A stretch of DNA of 9,706 nucleotides from Desulfobulbaceae bacterium. GTDB taxonomy: Bacteria > Desulfobacterota > Desulfobulbia > Desulfobulbales > Desulfobulbaceae. The stretch covers positions 1 to 9,706 of the forward strand of contig SKJK01000302.1 in assembly GCA_007121995.1 (NCBI GenBank). The letters are read 5' to 3'. The notes under the pieces are model-generated. The model searched no databases. It saw nothing but the letters and a program-made list of their open reading frames with translations, and was not told where the DNA came from. Numbering within the stretch: the first letter of the stretch is position 1; every line of letters begins with the position of its first letter. This document shows positions 1-6,997 of this stretch, piece by piece. The position numbers were made by a program, and so were the translations under genes.

Positions 1-4
1 CATC

Positions 5-766
5 TTAGACCTGTACCTGTTTTTTGCGAATCAGCATGGTGGAAAAATAGTGAAGTTGCCGTCCCCGTGCTTCACGGACGTCTGTATAGACCCGTTCGTC
101 GGGGAGACCGGCGCGTTCGACCAGCACAGCGTGGTTAATGAGCTCGAGTTCGGTCAAAAGTTCAATCAGAGCATCGATACGCCGGTGGACTTTCATCAAA
201 ACGACGGAGTCCAGGGTGGTGAGAATCTGACGCAACCGCTCATCTTCAAAAGCCGCCGGCACCACCGCCAGGACATCGTCGCCCAGGGCCAGGGGGTTGG
301 ATTGACCGGCAGCACAGGCCGACATGGCAGTGATGCCCGGGATCACCGTGACCCTGGTCTGCGGGCGCTGTTCCTGGATCATGGCTAAGAGGTAGAAGGC
401 CGTGGAATACAGGGTGGCGTCACCGAGGGTAGGAAAAGCGACATCCCGGCCCTGATCAAGGTGGGCTATAACCTCGTCGGCTGATTTCCGCCAGGCCTGG
501 AGCAGCTGATCGTCGGTATTTTTACCGAGAAAGACTTTTTTCATGGGAAAGCAGAGCGAAAGGATGACCCGGTTATTGGCCGGCACCATGGCACCGACAA
601 TCTTCTGGGCGCAGCTGCTGCCGTTTTCCCGTGCCGTGGGGACGGCCCAGACCTTGGCATTGCTGAGGATACGGACAGCTTTGTAGGTCATGAGTTCCGG
701 ATCGCCGGGACCCACACCGACCAGATACAGATGCCCCGGGTGCGAGGATGGAGTTGCTGTGCTCAT
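5..766 (-). CDS. cbiL: Cobalt-precorrin-2 C20-methyltransferase CbiL
   Basis: Predicted SAM-dependent methyltransferase adding the C20 methyl to (cobalt-)precorrin-2, in the cytoplasm. The 253-residue product shows the tetrapyrrole methylase pattern: the N-terminal glycine loop VGVGPGDPELMT (residues 16-27), GDATLYST (115-122), VIPGITAMSACAA (141-153) and ERAGLPDERVYTDV (about 218-231). Length fits the family (about 230-250). The frame is open 39 codons further upstream, inside cbiET, but the ATG at 766-764 is preferred because it overlaps the TGA of cbiET as ATGA, a common sign of translational coupling, and puts the glycine loop near the N-terminus; the Shine-Dalgarno is weak (ACAGG). The gene ends with TAA at 7-5, directly followed by GATG at the window edge, so another gene may begin at base 3. 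CbiL (anaerobic) is chosen over CobI (aerobic) from the cbiK/cbiD/cbiET context. Confidence 0.95.
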   Translation of the reverse strand: MSTATPSSHPGHLYLVGVGPGDPELMTYKAVRILSNAKVWAVPTARENGSSCAQKIVGAMVPANNRVILSLCFPMKKVFLGKNTDDQLLQAWRKSADEVIAHLDQGRDVAFPTLGDATLYSTAFYLLAMIQEQRPQTRVTVIPGITAMSACAAGQSNPLALGDDVLAVVPAAFEDERLRQILTTLDSVVLMKVHRRIDALIELLTELELINHAVLVERAGLPDERVYTDVREARGRQLHYFSTMLIRKKQVQV

Positions 767-1971
767 TTGTCGCCTGTAATAAGAGTTATGGGGTTGAAGA
801 CCTGGGGAGCACCGTCGGGATAGGTTGTCCTGGTCACGGCAAGCGTGGCGCTTGTCACCTGGAATCCGAGGCGCTGCAGACACGACAAGGCCGTGGTTGC
901 GGTTGTCGGCAACACGGCGTTGATGACAATGCGGCCACCGGCAAGCAGTCGGATGCTCGCCGTTTCGATGATTGCCTCCAGGCGCTTGCCGCTGCCACCA
1001 ATGAAGATCCGGTCCGGATCAGGGAGATCAGCCAGGGCTTCCGGAGCCTCTCCCGCAACAAGCCGCATATTGTAGGTGGCGTAGGCTCGGATGTTGGCGC
1101 GGATATTCTCCTGTTCCTCCGGGTTTTTTTCGATGGTGTACATCGAAAGGTCCGGGGCCAGGCGGGCCGCCTCCAGGGAAACAGAACCTGAACCGCCGCC
1201 GATGTCCCACATAACACCGAGGGCTGGCAATCGCAAGCGGTGCAGGGTGGCGGCCCGCACCTCGTCTTTGGTGATCAGTCCCCGGGAATGGCGGATTTCC
1301 GATTCCCGCAGGCCAAAAAACAAGGGCATGGTGCGGGGCGGTTGTTCCACCACCATGATGTTCAAGGGGGCAAAGGATTGCGCCGCAATGTCAGCCAGAC
1401 TGCCGCTGAGCAACCGTTCCTCGGCAAGGCCGAGATTTTCGGCGACCCGGATACGGAGAGCGGCAATCCGTTCGCCATCGTTGCAGGCTTCCAGGGCGGC
1501 CAGCAGGCTGGCGGCCACCCGATCCGGACTGTTGCGGTGGTCGGTGAGCAGCAATATCCGGGTATGGCCGAGTATCCGACCGGGGAGATCGTGTCCGGAT
1601 CGTCCATGGAGACTGAGGAGGACAAGATCGTCCCAGGGGAGACCAAACCGGGCACAGGCCAGTTGCACAGCGGAAAGGGCCGGATGAATGGTGATCCGTT
1701 CCGAGCCGAAGCGGTGGATCAGGGATCGACCGATGCCATGAAAGAGCGGATCACCGCTGGCCAGAACCGCTACTGAGCCGCTGGGTAGAACCTCTGCCAC
1801 CTGCTCGAGCATGGTTGCCACCGGGGTGATGTCAAGCAGGTGCCGATTAAGTGCGGCCACCAGTGACCGGTGACGCCTCGAGACCACCACAGCAGCACAA
1901 TGGCGCACCAATTCGCGCTGCTCGTCGGTCAGCACGGCGCCGTTGATGCCGATCAGTTCAATCCGTGACAT
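763..1971 (-). CDS. cbiET: CbiE-CbiT fusion: cobalt-precorrin-7 C5-methyltransferase / cobalt-precorrin-6B C15-methyltransferase (decarboxylating)
   Basis: A 402-residue two-domain enzyme. The N-terminal CbiE domain (about 1-205) is a tetrapyrrole methylase with ASGDPLFHGIG (71-81) and SAVQLACARFGLPW (100-113); it methylates C5. The C-terminal CbiT domain (about 225-402) is a Rossmann-type methyltransferase with LITKDEVRA (232-240), the SAM-binding DIGGGSGSVSLE (256-267) and FIGGSG (323-328); it methylates C15 and decarboxylates the ring C acetate. The order matches CobL of the aerobic pathway and CbiET fusions known in other bacteria; Salmonella has separate cbiE and cbiT. The start at 1971 has a purine-rich ribosome site (GAGGAAGGGG just upstream) and overlaps the end of cbiD by 14 bases. 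The stop overlaps the cbiL start (ATGA). Both SAM sites look intact, so both activities are expected. Confidence 0.95.
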   Translation of the reverse strand: MSRIELIGINGAVLTDEQRELVRHCAAVVVSRRHRSLVAALNRHLLDITPVATMLEQVAEVLPSGSVAVLASGDPLFHGIGRSLIHRFGSERITIHPALSAVQLACARFGLPWDDLVLLSLHGRSGHDLPGRILGHTRILLLTDHRNSPDRVAASLLAALEACNDGERIAALRIRVAENLGLAEERLLSGSLADIAAQSFAPLNIMVVEQPPRTMPLFFGLRESEIRHSRGLITKDEVRAATLHRLRLPALGVMWDIGGGSGSVSLEAARLAPDLSMYTIEKNPEEQENIRANIRAYATYNMRLVAGEAPEALADLPDPDRIFIGGSGKRLEAIIETASIRLLAGGRIVINAVLPTTATTALSCLQRLGFQVTSATLAVTRTTYPDGAPQVFNPITLITGDK

Positions 1972-3043
1972 ACACCACCCCTTCCTCGGCGGTTACCAGG
2001 TAGACCCGGACCGGCAGGTCAGACCAGGATTCGGCCTGTAGCCGGGCTTGACTGCAGACCGCCGCCACCAGATCGAAGCGTCCCATGGCTTGCAGGCGAT
2101 CATAAATCTCCCGGGCTGTATTGGCTCGACGCAGTTCCGTGGCCGTTGGTTCCTCCAGTCCCAGGCGGGCGAGCAGTTCTGCTGCCTGGCAGGTTTCGAG
2201 GATGCCGTTGCGCACATGGGTCTGGGGAACGGCCAAGGCAGCTTTGACCAGTTTGGCCCACATGCCGGCCAGGTGGATTCGACTGAACCCATGACGTCTG
2301 GCCGCCTCAAGGCTGTAGCAGAGATAATCCCCCATCATTACCAGGGACTCTTCTGGCAACTGTAGTCGTCGTTGCACCGCCGCCTCCGAGGTTCGGCCGG
2401 TGGCCAGCAGCACCGCATCGAGGTCGGCTGCCCGAGCCACCCGCATCGAGGCCTCGATGGTGTCCGTCCAGGCTTTGGCGGAGACCGGACGGACAATACC
2501 GGTGGTGCCGAGGATGGAAAGGCCGCCCACCACTCCCAGTCGTTGATTGAGCGTTTTTGCCGCCAGAACCTCACCGTCACGGACGAAAATCTTCACCTCA
2601 ACGGGCTGATGGCAGGCTTCCGTACCCAGGGCCTCCAGCACCGCCGCCCGGATCATCTGGCTTGGTACCGGATTGATGGCCGGTTCTCCCACTGCTACCG
2701 GCAAGCCGGGTTTGGTGACCACGCCTACTCCGGGTCCATTGACCAGTACAATGGATTTTTCTTCAGCTGGCGGTAGCCAGCGGGCCTCGGCGCCAATCTC
2801 GGCGCCGTTGGTGACGTCGGGGTCGTCCCCGGCATCCTTGACCACCGTGGCCAGGGCTGTTTCCCCACCGTAACGGCAGAGATCAAAGGCGTGGCGGGAC
2901 CCATCCGGAAAGGCAATGCTCACCTGACCGGGATGTTCCCGGCCCAGTAGGCAGAGAACAGCTCCCTTGGCGGCAGCAGCGGCGCAGGCACCGGTGGTGT
3001 ATCCGCTGCGCAGCTTTTTCCTTGTGCCAGGTCGCGGGGCCAT
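1958..3043 (-). CDS. cbiD: Cobalt-precorrin-5B C1-methyltransferase CbiD
   Basis: SAM-dependent enzyme that methylates C1 of cobalt-precorrin-5B. CbiD is specific to the anaerobic route and unrelated in sequence to the CbiE/F/H/L methylases. The 361-residue product begins with the family hallmark LRSGYTTGACAAAAAKGA (11-28), followed by KDAGDDPDVTNGAEI (69-83), GGLSILGTTGIVRPVSAKAW (173-192) and HLAGMWAKLVKAAL (257-270). Full length for the family. The ATG at 3043-3041 lies 5 bases after the cbiC stop and places the hallmark at the usual N-terminal position. A purine stretch (GAAAGAG) touches the start, so reinitiation or coupling with cbiC is likely. It overlaps cbiET by 14 bases. Its presence is one of the clearest signs that this is the oxygen-independent pathway. 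Confidence 0.96.
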   Translation of the reverse strand: MAPRPGTRKKLRSGYTTGACAAAAAKGAVLCLLGREHPGQVSIAFPDGSRHAFDLCRYGGETALATVVKDAGDDPDVTNGAEIGAEARWLPPAEEKSIVLVNGPGVGVVTKPGLPVAVGEPAINPVPSQMIRAAVLEALGTEACHQPVEVKIFVRDGEVLAAKTLNQRLGVVGGLSILGTTGIVRPVSAKAWTDTIEASMRVARAADLDAVLLATGRTSEAAVQRRLQLPEESLVMMGDYLCYSLEAARRHGFSRIHLAGMWAKLVKAALAVPQTHVRNGILETCQAAELLARLGLEEPTATELRRANTAREIYDRLQAMGRFDLVAAVCSQARLQAESWSDLPVRVYLVTAEEGVVYVTD

Positions 3044-3048
3044 CTCTT

Positions 3049-3669
3049 TCAGGCAAGTCGCAACAGGGCGTTGACCGCGGCCACCGCTACCGGGGTGCCA
3101 CCTTTGCGGCCCAGGGCGGTGATATGGGGGTATGGTTGTTCCGCCAACAGTTGTTTGGATTCCACTGCGTTGACAAAACCCACTGGTACGCCGATGACCA
3201 GATCCGGGGCAAAGCGACCCTGATCGATCAGCTCCATGGTTTTGAGCAGAGCGGTGGGGGCATTGCCGATGGCGACAATACCGATGTTATCGCTTGCAGC
3301 CCGGACTATAGCGGCATCGGAGCGGGTCACGCCGTTTTTTGCTGCCAGTTCCACGGTCTGCTGTTCCTTGATCCGGCAGATCACCCGGCCGCCCAAGGGC
3401 GTGAGCAGGGCAAGGGAAATGCCGTTGGCCGCCATGGTGACGTCCACGAGGATATTTTTGCCGGAGCGGATGGCGTTCAGGCCTGCCTGAATCGCCTCCG
3501 GATGAAAGCGCAGGGTTTCGGCAAAGCTGAAGTCGCCGGTGGCATGGATGATTCGGCGAACCACGGCGAATTCCTCCGGTGTAAAACCGGTGGGGCCGAG
3601 TTCACCTTCGATGATGCGAAAGCTTTCCGCTTCGATTTCGCTGGGTGCGATCTGCTGTATGATAACCAT
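3049..3669 (-). CDS. cbiC: Cobalt-precorrin-8 methylmutase CbiC
   Basis: Moves the methyl group from C11 to C12 of cobalt-precorrin-8, giving cobyrinate. The 206-residue product is typical in length. It carries RRIIHATGDFSFAETLRF (about 38-55), where His42 matches the catalytic histidine of the CobH/CbiC family, and a central DVTMAANGI segment. The C-terminal part contains VIGVPVGFVNAVESKQLL and ALGRKGGTPVAVAAVNALL, the conserved end of this family. The ATG at 3669-3667 is preceded by a weak ribosome site (GAAGAG, 6 bases before the start). It is the first gene after the 217-base structured gap and may therefore be subject to extra control. It ends 5 bases before cbiD. Confidence 0.96.
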   Translation of the reverse strand: MVIIQQIAPSEIEAESFRIIEGELGPTGFTPEEFAVVRRIIHATGDFSFAETLRFHPEAIQAGLNAIRSGKNILVDVTMAANGISLALLTPLGGRVICRIKEQQTVELAAKNGVTRSDAAIVRAASDNIGIVAIGNAPTALLKTMELIDQGRFAPDLVIGVPVGFVNAVESKQLLAEQPYPHITALGRKGGTPVAVAAVNALLRLA

Positions 3670-3886
3670 GGTGTTCTCTTCGGTTCAATTGACGGCGTAA
3701 ATGTTCACCGAGTGCAGGTAATTGACCTGTGTACCGGAGGTCACTTGACGGCAGGTCGTACCAATCAAGTTTGCACGCACCTGTATTGTCAGCGACCACA
3801 GGTACTCCGGCTTTGTCCAGGCGTGGCTGCCCGCTATAACCTCTCTATGCGAGCAGTCGCTACCGCGCAAAGAGGGGTGCCTGTGA
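3670..3886 (-). other. cbiA-cbiC intergenic region, no gene, rich in inverted repeats
   Basis: This 217-base gap interrupts an operon whose other junctions are overlapping or at most 16 bases apart. I find no convincing coding sequence, tRNA or canonical promoter. The minus strand has a 15-bp inverted repeat enclosing 77 bases, then a run of overlapping short hairpins built from AGGT/ACCT modules, then the cbiC ribosome site. No stem is followed by a T-run, so nothing looks like an intrinsic terminator, and transcription probably reads through. Confidence 0.7.
3715..3783 (-). promoter_or_regulatory. Candidate structured RNA leader of cbiC: overlapping alternative hairpins
   Basis: Minus-strand pairings seen are: H1, CAGGT-CGT (3783-3779, 3777-3775) with ACG-ACCTG (3759-3752), one bulged base; H2, ACTTGA (3770-3765) with TCAAGT (3748-3743); H3, TGACCT (3743-3738) with AGGTCA (3728-3723); H4, CAGGT (3729-3725) with ACCTG (3719-3715). 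H2 starts in the loop of H1 and closes beyond it, so the two either form a pseudoknot or exclude each other. H3 and H4 compete for the same bases. The arrangement ends about 45 bases before the cbiC start. No known riboswitch class was recognised. Function is inferred, not shown. Confidence 0.35.
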
Positions 3887-3908
3887 TCACTGACGGCAGG
3901 TTTGCACG
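3741..3908 (-). repeat. Imperfect direct repeat: end of cbiA partly duplicated downstream
   Basis: Minus-strand blocks CGTGCAAAC (3908-3900) and CTGCCGTCA-GTGA (3899-3887) at the cbiA 3' end recur in the same order at 3777-3769 and 3754-3741. The second copy has 14 extra bases between the blocks and one extra A. The copies flank the 15-bp inverted-repeat unit. This could be a remnant of a local duplication or of an insertion event. The match is short and gapped. Confidence 0.4.
3788..3894 (-). repeat. 15-bp inverted repeat enclosing a 77-base branched interior
   Basis: In minus-strand sense, GTCAGTGATCACAGG (3894-3880) pairs with CCTGTGGTCGCTGAC (3802-3788) over 15 consecutive positions. The two non-Watson-Crick positions (3889/3793 and 3886/3796) are U-G in the minus-strand RNA and would be A-C in the plus-strand RNA, so the fold suits the operon transcript. 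Inside, CCTCT and TGCG (3875-3871, 3869-3866) can pair with CGCA and AGAGG (3851-3848, 3844-3840). The 5' arm contains the cbiA stop codon. It may be an RNA structure (regulatory or processing site) or the terminal inverted repeats of a very small non-autonomous element; the sequence alone does not decide. Confidence 0.65.
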
Positions 3909-5239
3909 AAACGAGCCGCAACTTCAGGGGTACGGCCCCAGTGGAGGTGCATGTACCCTGCCAGGGTCTGGTGGTGGATATACCCTTCGACGCGGTTGTC
4001 GTCGAGGCGAAAAACCGATTCCATGGCAGGATGGTCCTGATCCAGGGTGGAATAGTGAAATTCATGCCCATGGAGCACTGTACCCTGCTCCCCCAGCAGG
4101 CAGTCACGGGCCACCATCGGTTGACGGTAGCCAAGACTGCGCAGGCGGGTTTGCATGCGGGTACGGCAGGGATACAGGCCCACCATGGGGTATTCGTTGG
4201 CTTCCAGGTCAACAAGGGCGTGACAGAGATACATGAAACCGCCGCACTCGCCATACACGGGGCGACCTGCCTGGGCAAAGCAACGGATCTGCTCCCGCAT
4301 TCTCAGGTTGGCGCTGAGCTGCCGGGCATGCAGCTCCGGATATCCTCCTCCCAGATAGAGCCCCTGGATGCCGGACGGCAGAGCCGTATCCGCCAGCGGG
4401 CTGAAAAAAACCAGTTCTGCACCGGCCTGGCACAGGAGGTCGAGATTGTCCTGATAATAGAAACAGAAGGCTGCATCGCGGGCCACACCGATTCGCACCC
4501 GGGCTCCGGTGGGCATGGCTGGCTCAGGTTCCGTTGCATGGGGCACCGCCGTGCTGTCGGCGGTATGCGCAGCGGCGATTCGGAGCAGAAGGTCCAGGTC
4601 AAGATGTTGCTCAGTCAGATGGACCAGGCGTTCCAGACCGTCACCCTTGAGTGGGTGTTCTTCGCCCATGTGCAGACCGAGATGGCGGGAGGGAATACGT
4701 ACCTCGTCCCGACGGGGAAAAAAGCCGATGAGTGGCGTTGCACAGTGCTCCCGGATAGCACTGACCACCAGATTCTGGTGTTTCTCCGAACCGACCCGGT
4801 TACAGATAACTCCGGCCAGGTCGAGGTTGGGATCCAGGTCGGCAAATCCCTTGACCACGGCGGCAACGCTTTCCGCCGCGGAACGGACATCAATAACCAG
4901 GAAGACCGGGAGGTCGAGGGTGCGGGCGAGGAAAGCGGCCGAGCCTTCCCCGCCGTCAAAAAGACCCATGACTCCTTCAACCACCCGGCAACTTCCCGGC
5001 GGGCTGTTGACAGTGAAGGTGTGGCGGACAAAATCCGCTCCGCACATCCGGACATCGAGGTTGCGTGAGATGCGGCCGGTCACCATCCGGTGCAGGGTGG
5101 GGTCGATGAAATCCGGGCCGCACTTGAAGGGCTGCACAATGAGTCCGCGTTGAGCAAGGGCCGCCATGATTCCCAGGGTCAGGGTGGTCTTGCCGCAACC
5201 GGAATGGGTACCGGCGATGAGCAGGGCAGGCTGCTTCAT
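3887..5239 (-). CDS. cbiA: Cobyrinate a,c-diamide synthase CbiA
   Basis: Glutamine- and ATP-dependent amidation of the a and c acetate side chains of cobyrinate. The 450-residue product has the two family domains. An N-terminal P-loop ATPase/synthetase of the dethiobiotin synthetase type carries GTHSGCGKTTL (10-20), KCGPDFIDPTLH (39-50) and EGVMGLFDGGEGS (88-100). A C-terminal class I-like glutamine amidotransferase carries YLGGGYPELHARQL (295-308), YGECGGFMYL (329-338) with nucleophile Cys332, GHEFHYS (391-397) and GYMHLHW (428-434), whose His433 is the likely catalytic histidine. Length is normal. The ATG at 5239-5237 overlaps the TGA of the binding-protein gene as ATGA. The stop lies inside the 5' arm of the inverted repeat described for 3788-3894, and the following gene is 217 bases away. 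CbiA is preferred over aerobic CobB from context. Confidence 0.96.
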   Translation of the reverse strand: MKQPALLIAGTHSGCGKTTLTLGIMAALAQRGLIVQPFKCGPDFIDPTLHRMVTGRISRNLDVRMCGADFVRHTFTVNSPPGSCRVVEGVMGLFDGGEGSAAFLARTLDLPVFLVIDVRSAAESVAAVVKGFADLDPNLDLAGVICNRVGSEKHQNLVVSAIREHCATPLIGFFPRRDEVRIPSRHLGLHMGEEHPLKGDGLERLVHLTEQHLDLDLLLRIAAAHTADSTAVPHATEPEPAMPTGARVRIGVARDAAFCFYYQDNLDLLCQAGAELVFFSPLADTALPSGIQGLYLGGGYPELHARQLSANLRMREQIRCFAQAGRPVYGECGGFMYLCHALVDLEANEYPMVGLYPCRTRMQTRLRSLGYRQPMVARDCLLGEQGTVLHGHEFHYSTLDQDHPAMESVFRLDDNRVEGYIHHQTLAGYMHLHWGRTPEVAARFVQTCRQ

Positions 5240-6162
5240 AGGCGGGTGAGTCCGTTCTGGCTGTAGTCCGGGTAAAGCAGCGACTTGACAAAGGCGATGC
5301 CGTCGAGCAGTCCCATGGTTGGCCGGGACACCAGTTCTTCGGGCACCAGGAAGACCTGGCGTTGACGCACGGCCTTGATGACCTGGAAACCGGACGCCCG
5401 CATGATTTCATCGACACTGACCGGGTTCATGCGACCGTATTGAGCCAGATAGAGATCGATCTCATCGGCTTTGGCCAGCAGCCGTTCTCTACTGTAGGCA
5501 GCGATGTTGGTTTCGCGCATCTGCAGGGCATCGGTGGCGATATTGACCCCACCGGCGGCTTCCAGCACGAACATGGCCATGGAGGTGGGGGCAAAGGTTT
5601 TCATTTGCCGATGGATGGATTCAAAGTAGACCCGTTTTCGTTGGTCCCTGGGAAGCTGCTGGATATCGGCGGTGAGTTCGGCCAGACGTTGACCAAAAGT
5701 AGTGATCATGGCCCTGGCCTCTTCCTCCCGACCGGTGAGTTTGCCCAAAGTTTCCCAGTAGGTGAACAGTTCGGGGGCTGCCGTGGGTTGGAGAGAAACC
5801 ACCCGGACATTGTTTCTCTCCAGAATACGGACCAGATGCGGGTAGCCTCTGCTGATCATCGGACGGATCAGGACCAGATCGGGCTTAAGAGCAAGGAGGC
5901 GCTCGGGATCATCCTGGAACTGGACTCGGGGACGGTCCGGCAACTGATTGTCGCTGGCGCCGATGGCAATGATTTCCTCCCTGAGGCCAAGATCGAGCAG
6001 GTTGGTGGTGTGGGCCGGATACAGAGAGATGATCCGTTGAAACGGTTGAGAAAAAACCAGGGTGCGCATTTCGCTGTCAGTGATACTGGTTCCGGCAATG
6101 AGCGGTGCGGCGGAGAAGAAGAGAAGAAGCAGGGGGATGAAAAGAAAATGTTTGCTGTTCAT
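5236..6162 (-). CDS. Periplasmic substrate-binding protein of a FecB/BtuF-type ABC transporter
   Basis: A 308-residue secreted protein that should deliver a substrate to the permease and ATPase encoded just upstream. Residues 1 to about 24 form a signal peptide with a long Leu/Phe core followed by SAAPLIAG, a likely signal peptidase I site. No lipobox cysteine is seen, so it is probably soluble in the periplasm. Residues 43-70 (RIISLYPAHTTNLLDLGL, then IIAIGAS) and PERLLALKPDLVLIRP (86-101) match the N-lobe of cluster A-II (BtuF/FhuD-like) binding proteins; VLEAAGGVNIA (199-209) and the C-terminal region fit the second lobe. The start is 16 bases after the ATPase stop, with a poor ribosome site; the end overlaps cbiA by 4 bases. 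The substrate cannot be read from the sequence: cobalt complex, corrinoid, siderophore or haem are possible, and riboswitch control favours the first two. Confidence 0.88.
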   Translation of the reverse strand: MNSKHFLFIPLLLLFFSAAPLIAGTSITDSEMRTLVFSQPFQRIISLYPAHTTNLLDLGLREEIIAIGASDNQLPDRPRVQFQDDPERLLALKPDLVLIRPMISRGYPHLVRILERNNVRVVSLQPTAAPELFTYWETLGKLTGREEEARAMITTFGQRLAELTADIQQLPRDQRKRVYFESIHRQMKTFAPTSMAMFVLEAAGGVNIATDALQMRETNIAAYSRERLLAKADEIDLYLAQYGRMNPVSVDEIMRASGFQVIKAVRQRQVFLVPEELVSRPTMGLLDGIAFVKSLLYPDYSQNGLTRL

Positions 6163-6178
6163 TGGTCCACGTTGATGG

Positions 6179-6997
6179 TTATGATGCGGCCGGTAGCCTG
6201 AAGCTCACCTGCCGGCAATTAGTAAAAGTGCTGGTGGTGACCTCGGCCTCGACTCCGTAGACGGTGGCAATGATTTCCGGAGTCAGTACCTGTTCTGTTT
6301 TTCCCTGGCGGACCACCCGGCCCTCTTTGAGAAAGATCAGCTCGTCGCAGAAAAAGGCGGCCAGGTTGAGGTCATGCATGACCGCCACCACCTGGAGATG
6401 ACCCTGTTCAAAACGGTTGCGGATGAGGTGAAGGATTTCCAGGCTGTGATGGATATCGAGGTTGGAGGTAGCTTCGTCCAGCAGCAGTACCGATGGTTTC
6501 TGTGCCAGGGCGCGTGCCACCGCCACCCGTTGTTTTTCGCCGCCGGAAAGGCGGGTGACCGATCGATTTTCCAGGTGGGCAATGCCGGTGACGGCCAGGA
6601 CCTTGTCGATCAGGGCAAGGTCGTCGGGGCCGGGGCTGGCAAAGCGGTGCAGATGTGGATGCAGTCCCATTTCCACCACTTCGCGGACCGTGAAGCCGAA
6701 CCGGACCATGAAGTCCTGGGGCACCAGGGCCATGTGGCGGGCCAACTTTTTCCTGGGCCAGGTACGCAGGGCGTGACCCAGGAATTCGACGGTCCCGCTT
6801 TGCGGGGTAAGCAGACCATTGAGCAAGTCGAGCAAGGTGGTTTTGCCGCTGCCGTTGGGCCCCAGGATACCGTAACAACAACCGTGGTGGAGTTCGAGGT
6901 GAATATCGCGCAGGACCGGTACCCCGCCGTAACTGAACTGGACATCCCGCAACGACCAGAGGCGATCATGCCGGCGTTCAGAAATCGCTTTTGCCAT
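6179..6997 (-). CDS. ABC transporter ATP-binding protein, FecE/BtuD type
   Basis: Cytoplasmic ATPase energising the importer encoded by its neighbours. The 272-residue product has all nucleotide-binding motifs: Walker A GPNGSGKTT (46-54), Q-loop VPQD (92-95), signature LSGGEKQR (150-157), Walker B LLLDEATSNLD (171-181) and the H-loop MHDLN (207-211). The family type is indicated by ALVPQDF and by the partner permease. The ATG at 6997 is chosen; it overlaps the permease gene by 20 bases and has an AAAGG ribosome site about 8 bases upstream. A second in-frame ATG at 7039 would add 14 residues without family character and increase the overlap to 62 bases. The gene ends 16 bases before the binding-protein gene. 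No defects seen. Confidence 0.93.
   Translation of the reverse strand: MAKAISERRHDRLWSLRDVQFSYGGVPVLRDIHLELHHGCCYGILGPNGSGKTTLLDLLNGLLTPQSGTVEFLGHALRTWPRKKLARHMALVPQDFMVRFGFTVREVVEMGLHPHLHRFASPGPDDLALIDKVLAVTGIAHLENRSVTRLSGGEKQRVAVARALAQKPSVLLLDEATSNLDIHHSLEILHLIRNRFEQGHLQVVAVMHDLNLAAFFCDELIFLKEGRVVRQGKTEQVLTPEIIATVYGVEAEVTTSTFTNCRQVSFRLPAAS

Noticed and set aside
767..883. Longer N-terminus of CbiL (start at 883)
   Set aside because: The additional 39 residues lie within cbiET and precede the conserved VGVGPGDPE start region; the ATGA overlap favours 766.
3602..3799. 65-codon minus-strand open frame across the cbiA-cbiC gap
   Set aside because: It overlaps cbiC in another frame, has no convincing ribosome site, and its start lies inside the arm of the inverted repeat.
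3741..3894. A second, degenerate cobalamin riboswitch in the cbiA-cbiC gap
   Set aside because: GACCTGCC resembles the end of a B12 box, but GCCACTG, the AAAAGGGAA block and the rest of the box are missing.
3788..3894. Intrinsic terminator after cbiA
   Set aside because: No T-run follows any of the stems, and the enclosed loop is far too long for a terminator.
3022..5068. Long open frames on the plus strand opposite cbiA, cbiC and the gap (3022-4236, 3902-5068)
   Set aside because: They are antisense to well-recognised genes, show no family motifs, and are a usual by-product of GC-rich codon use.
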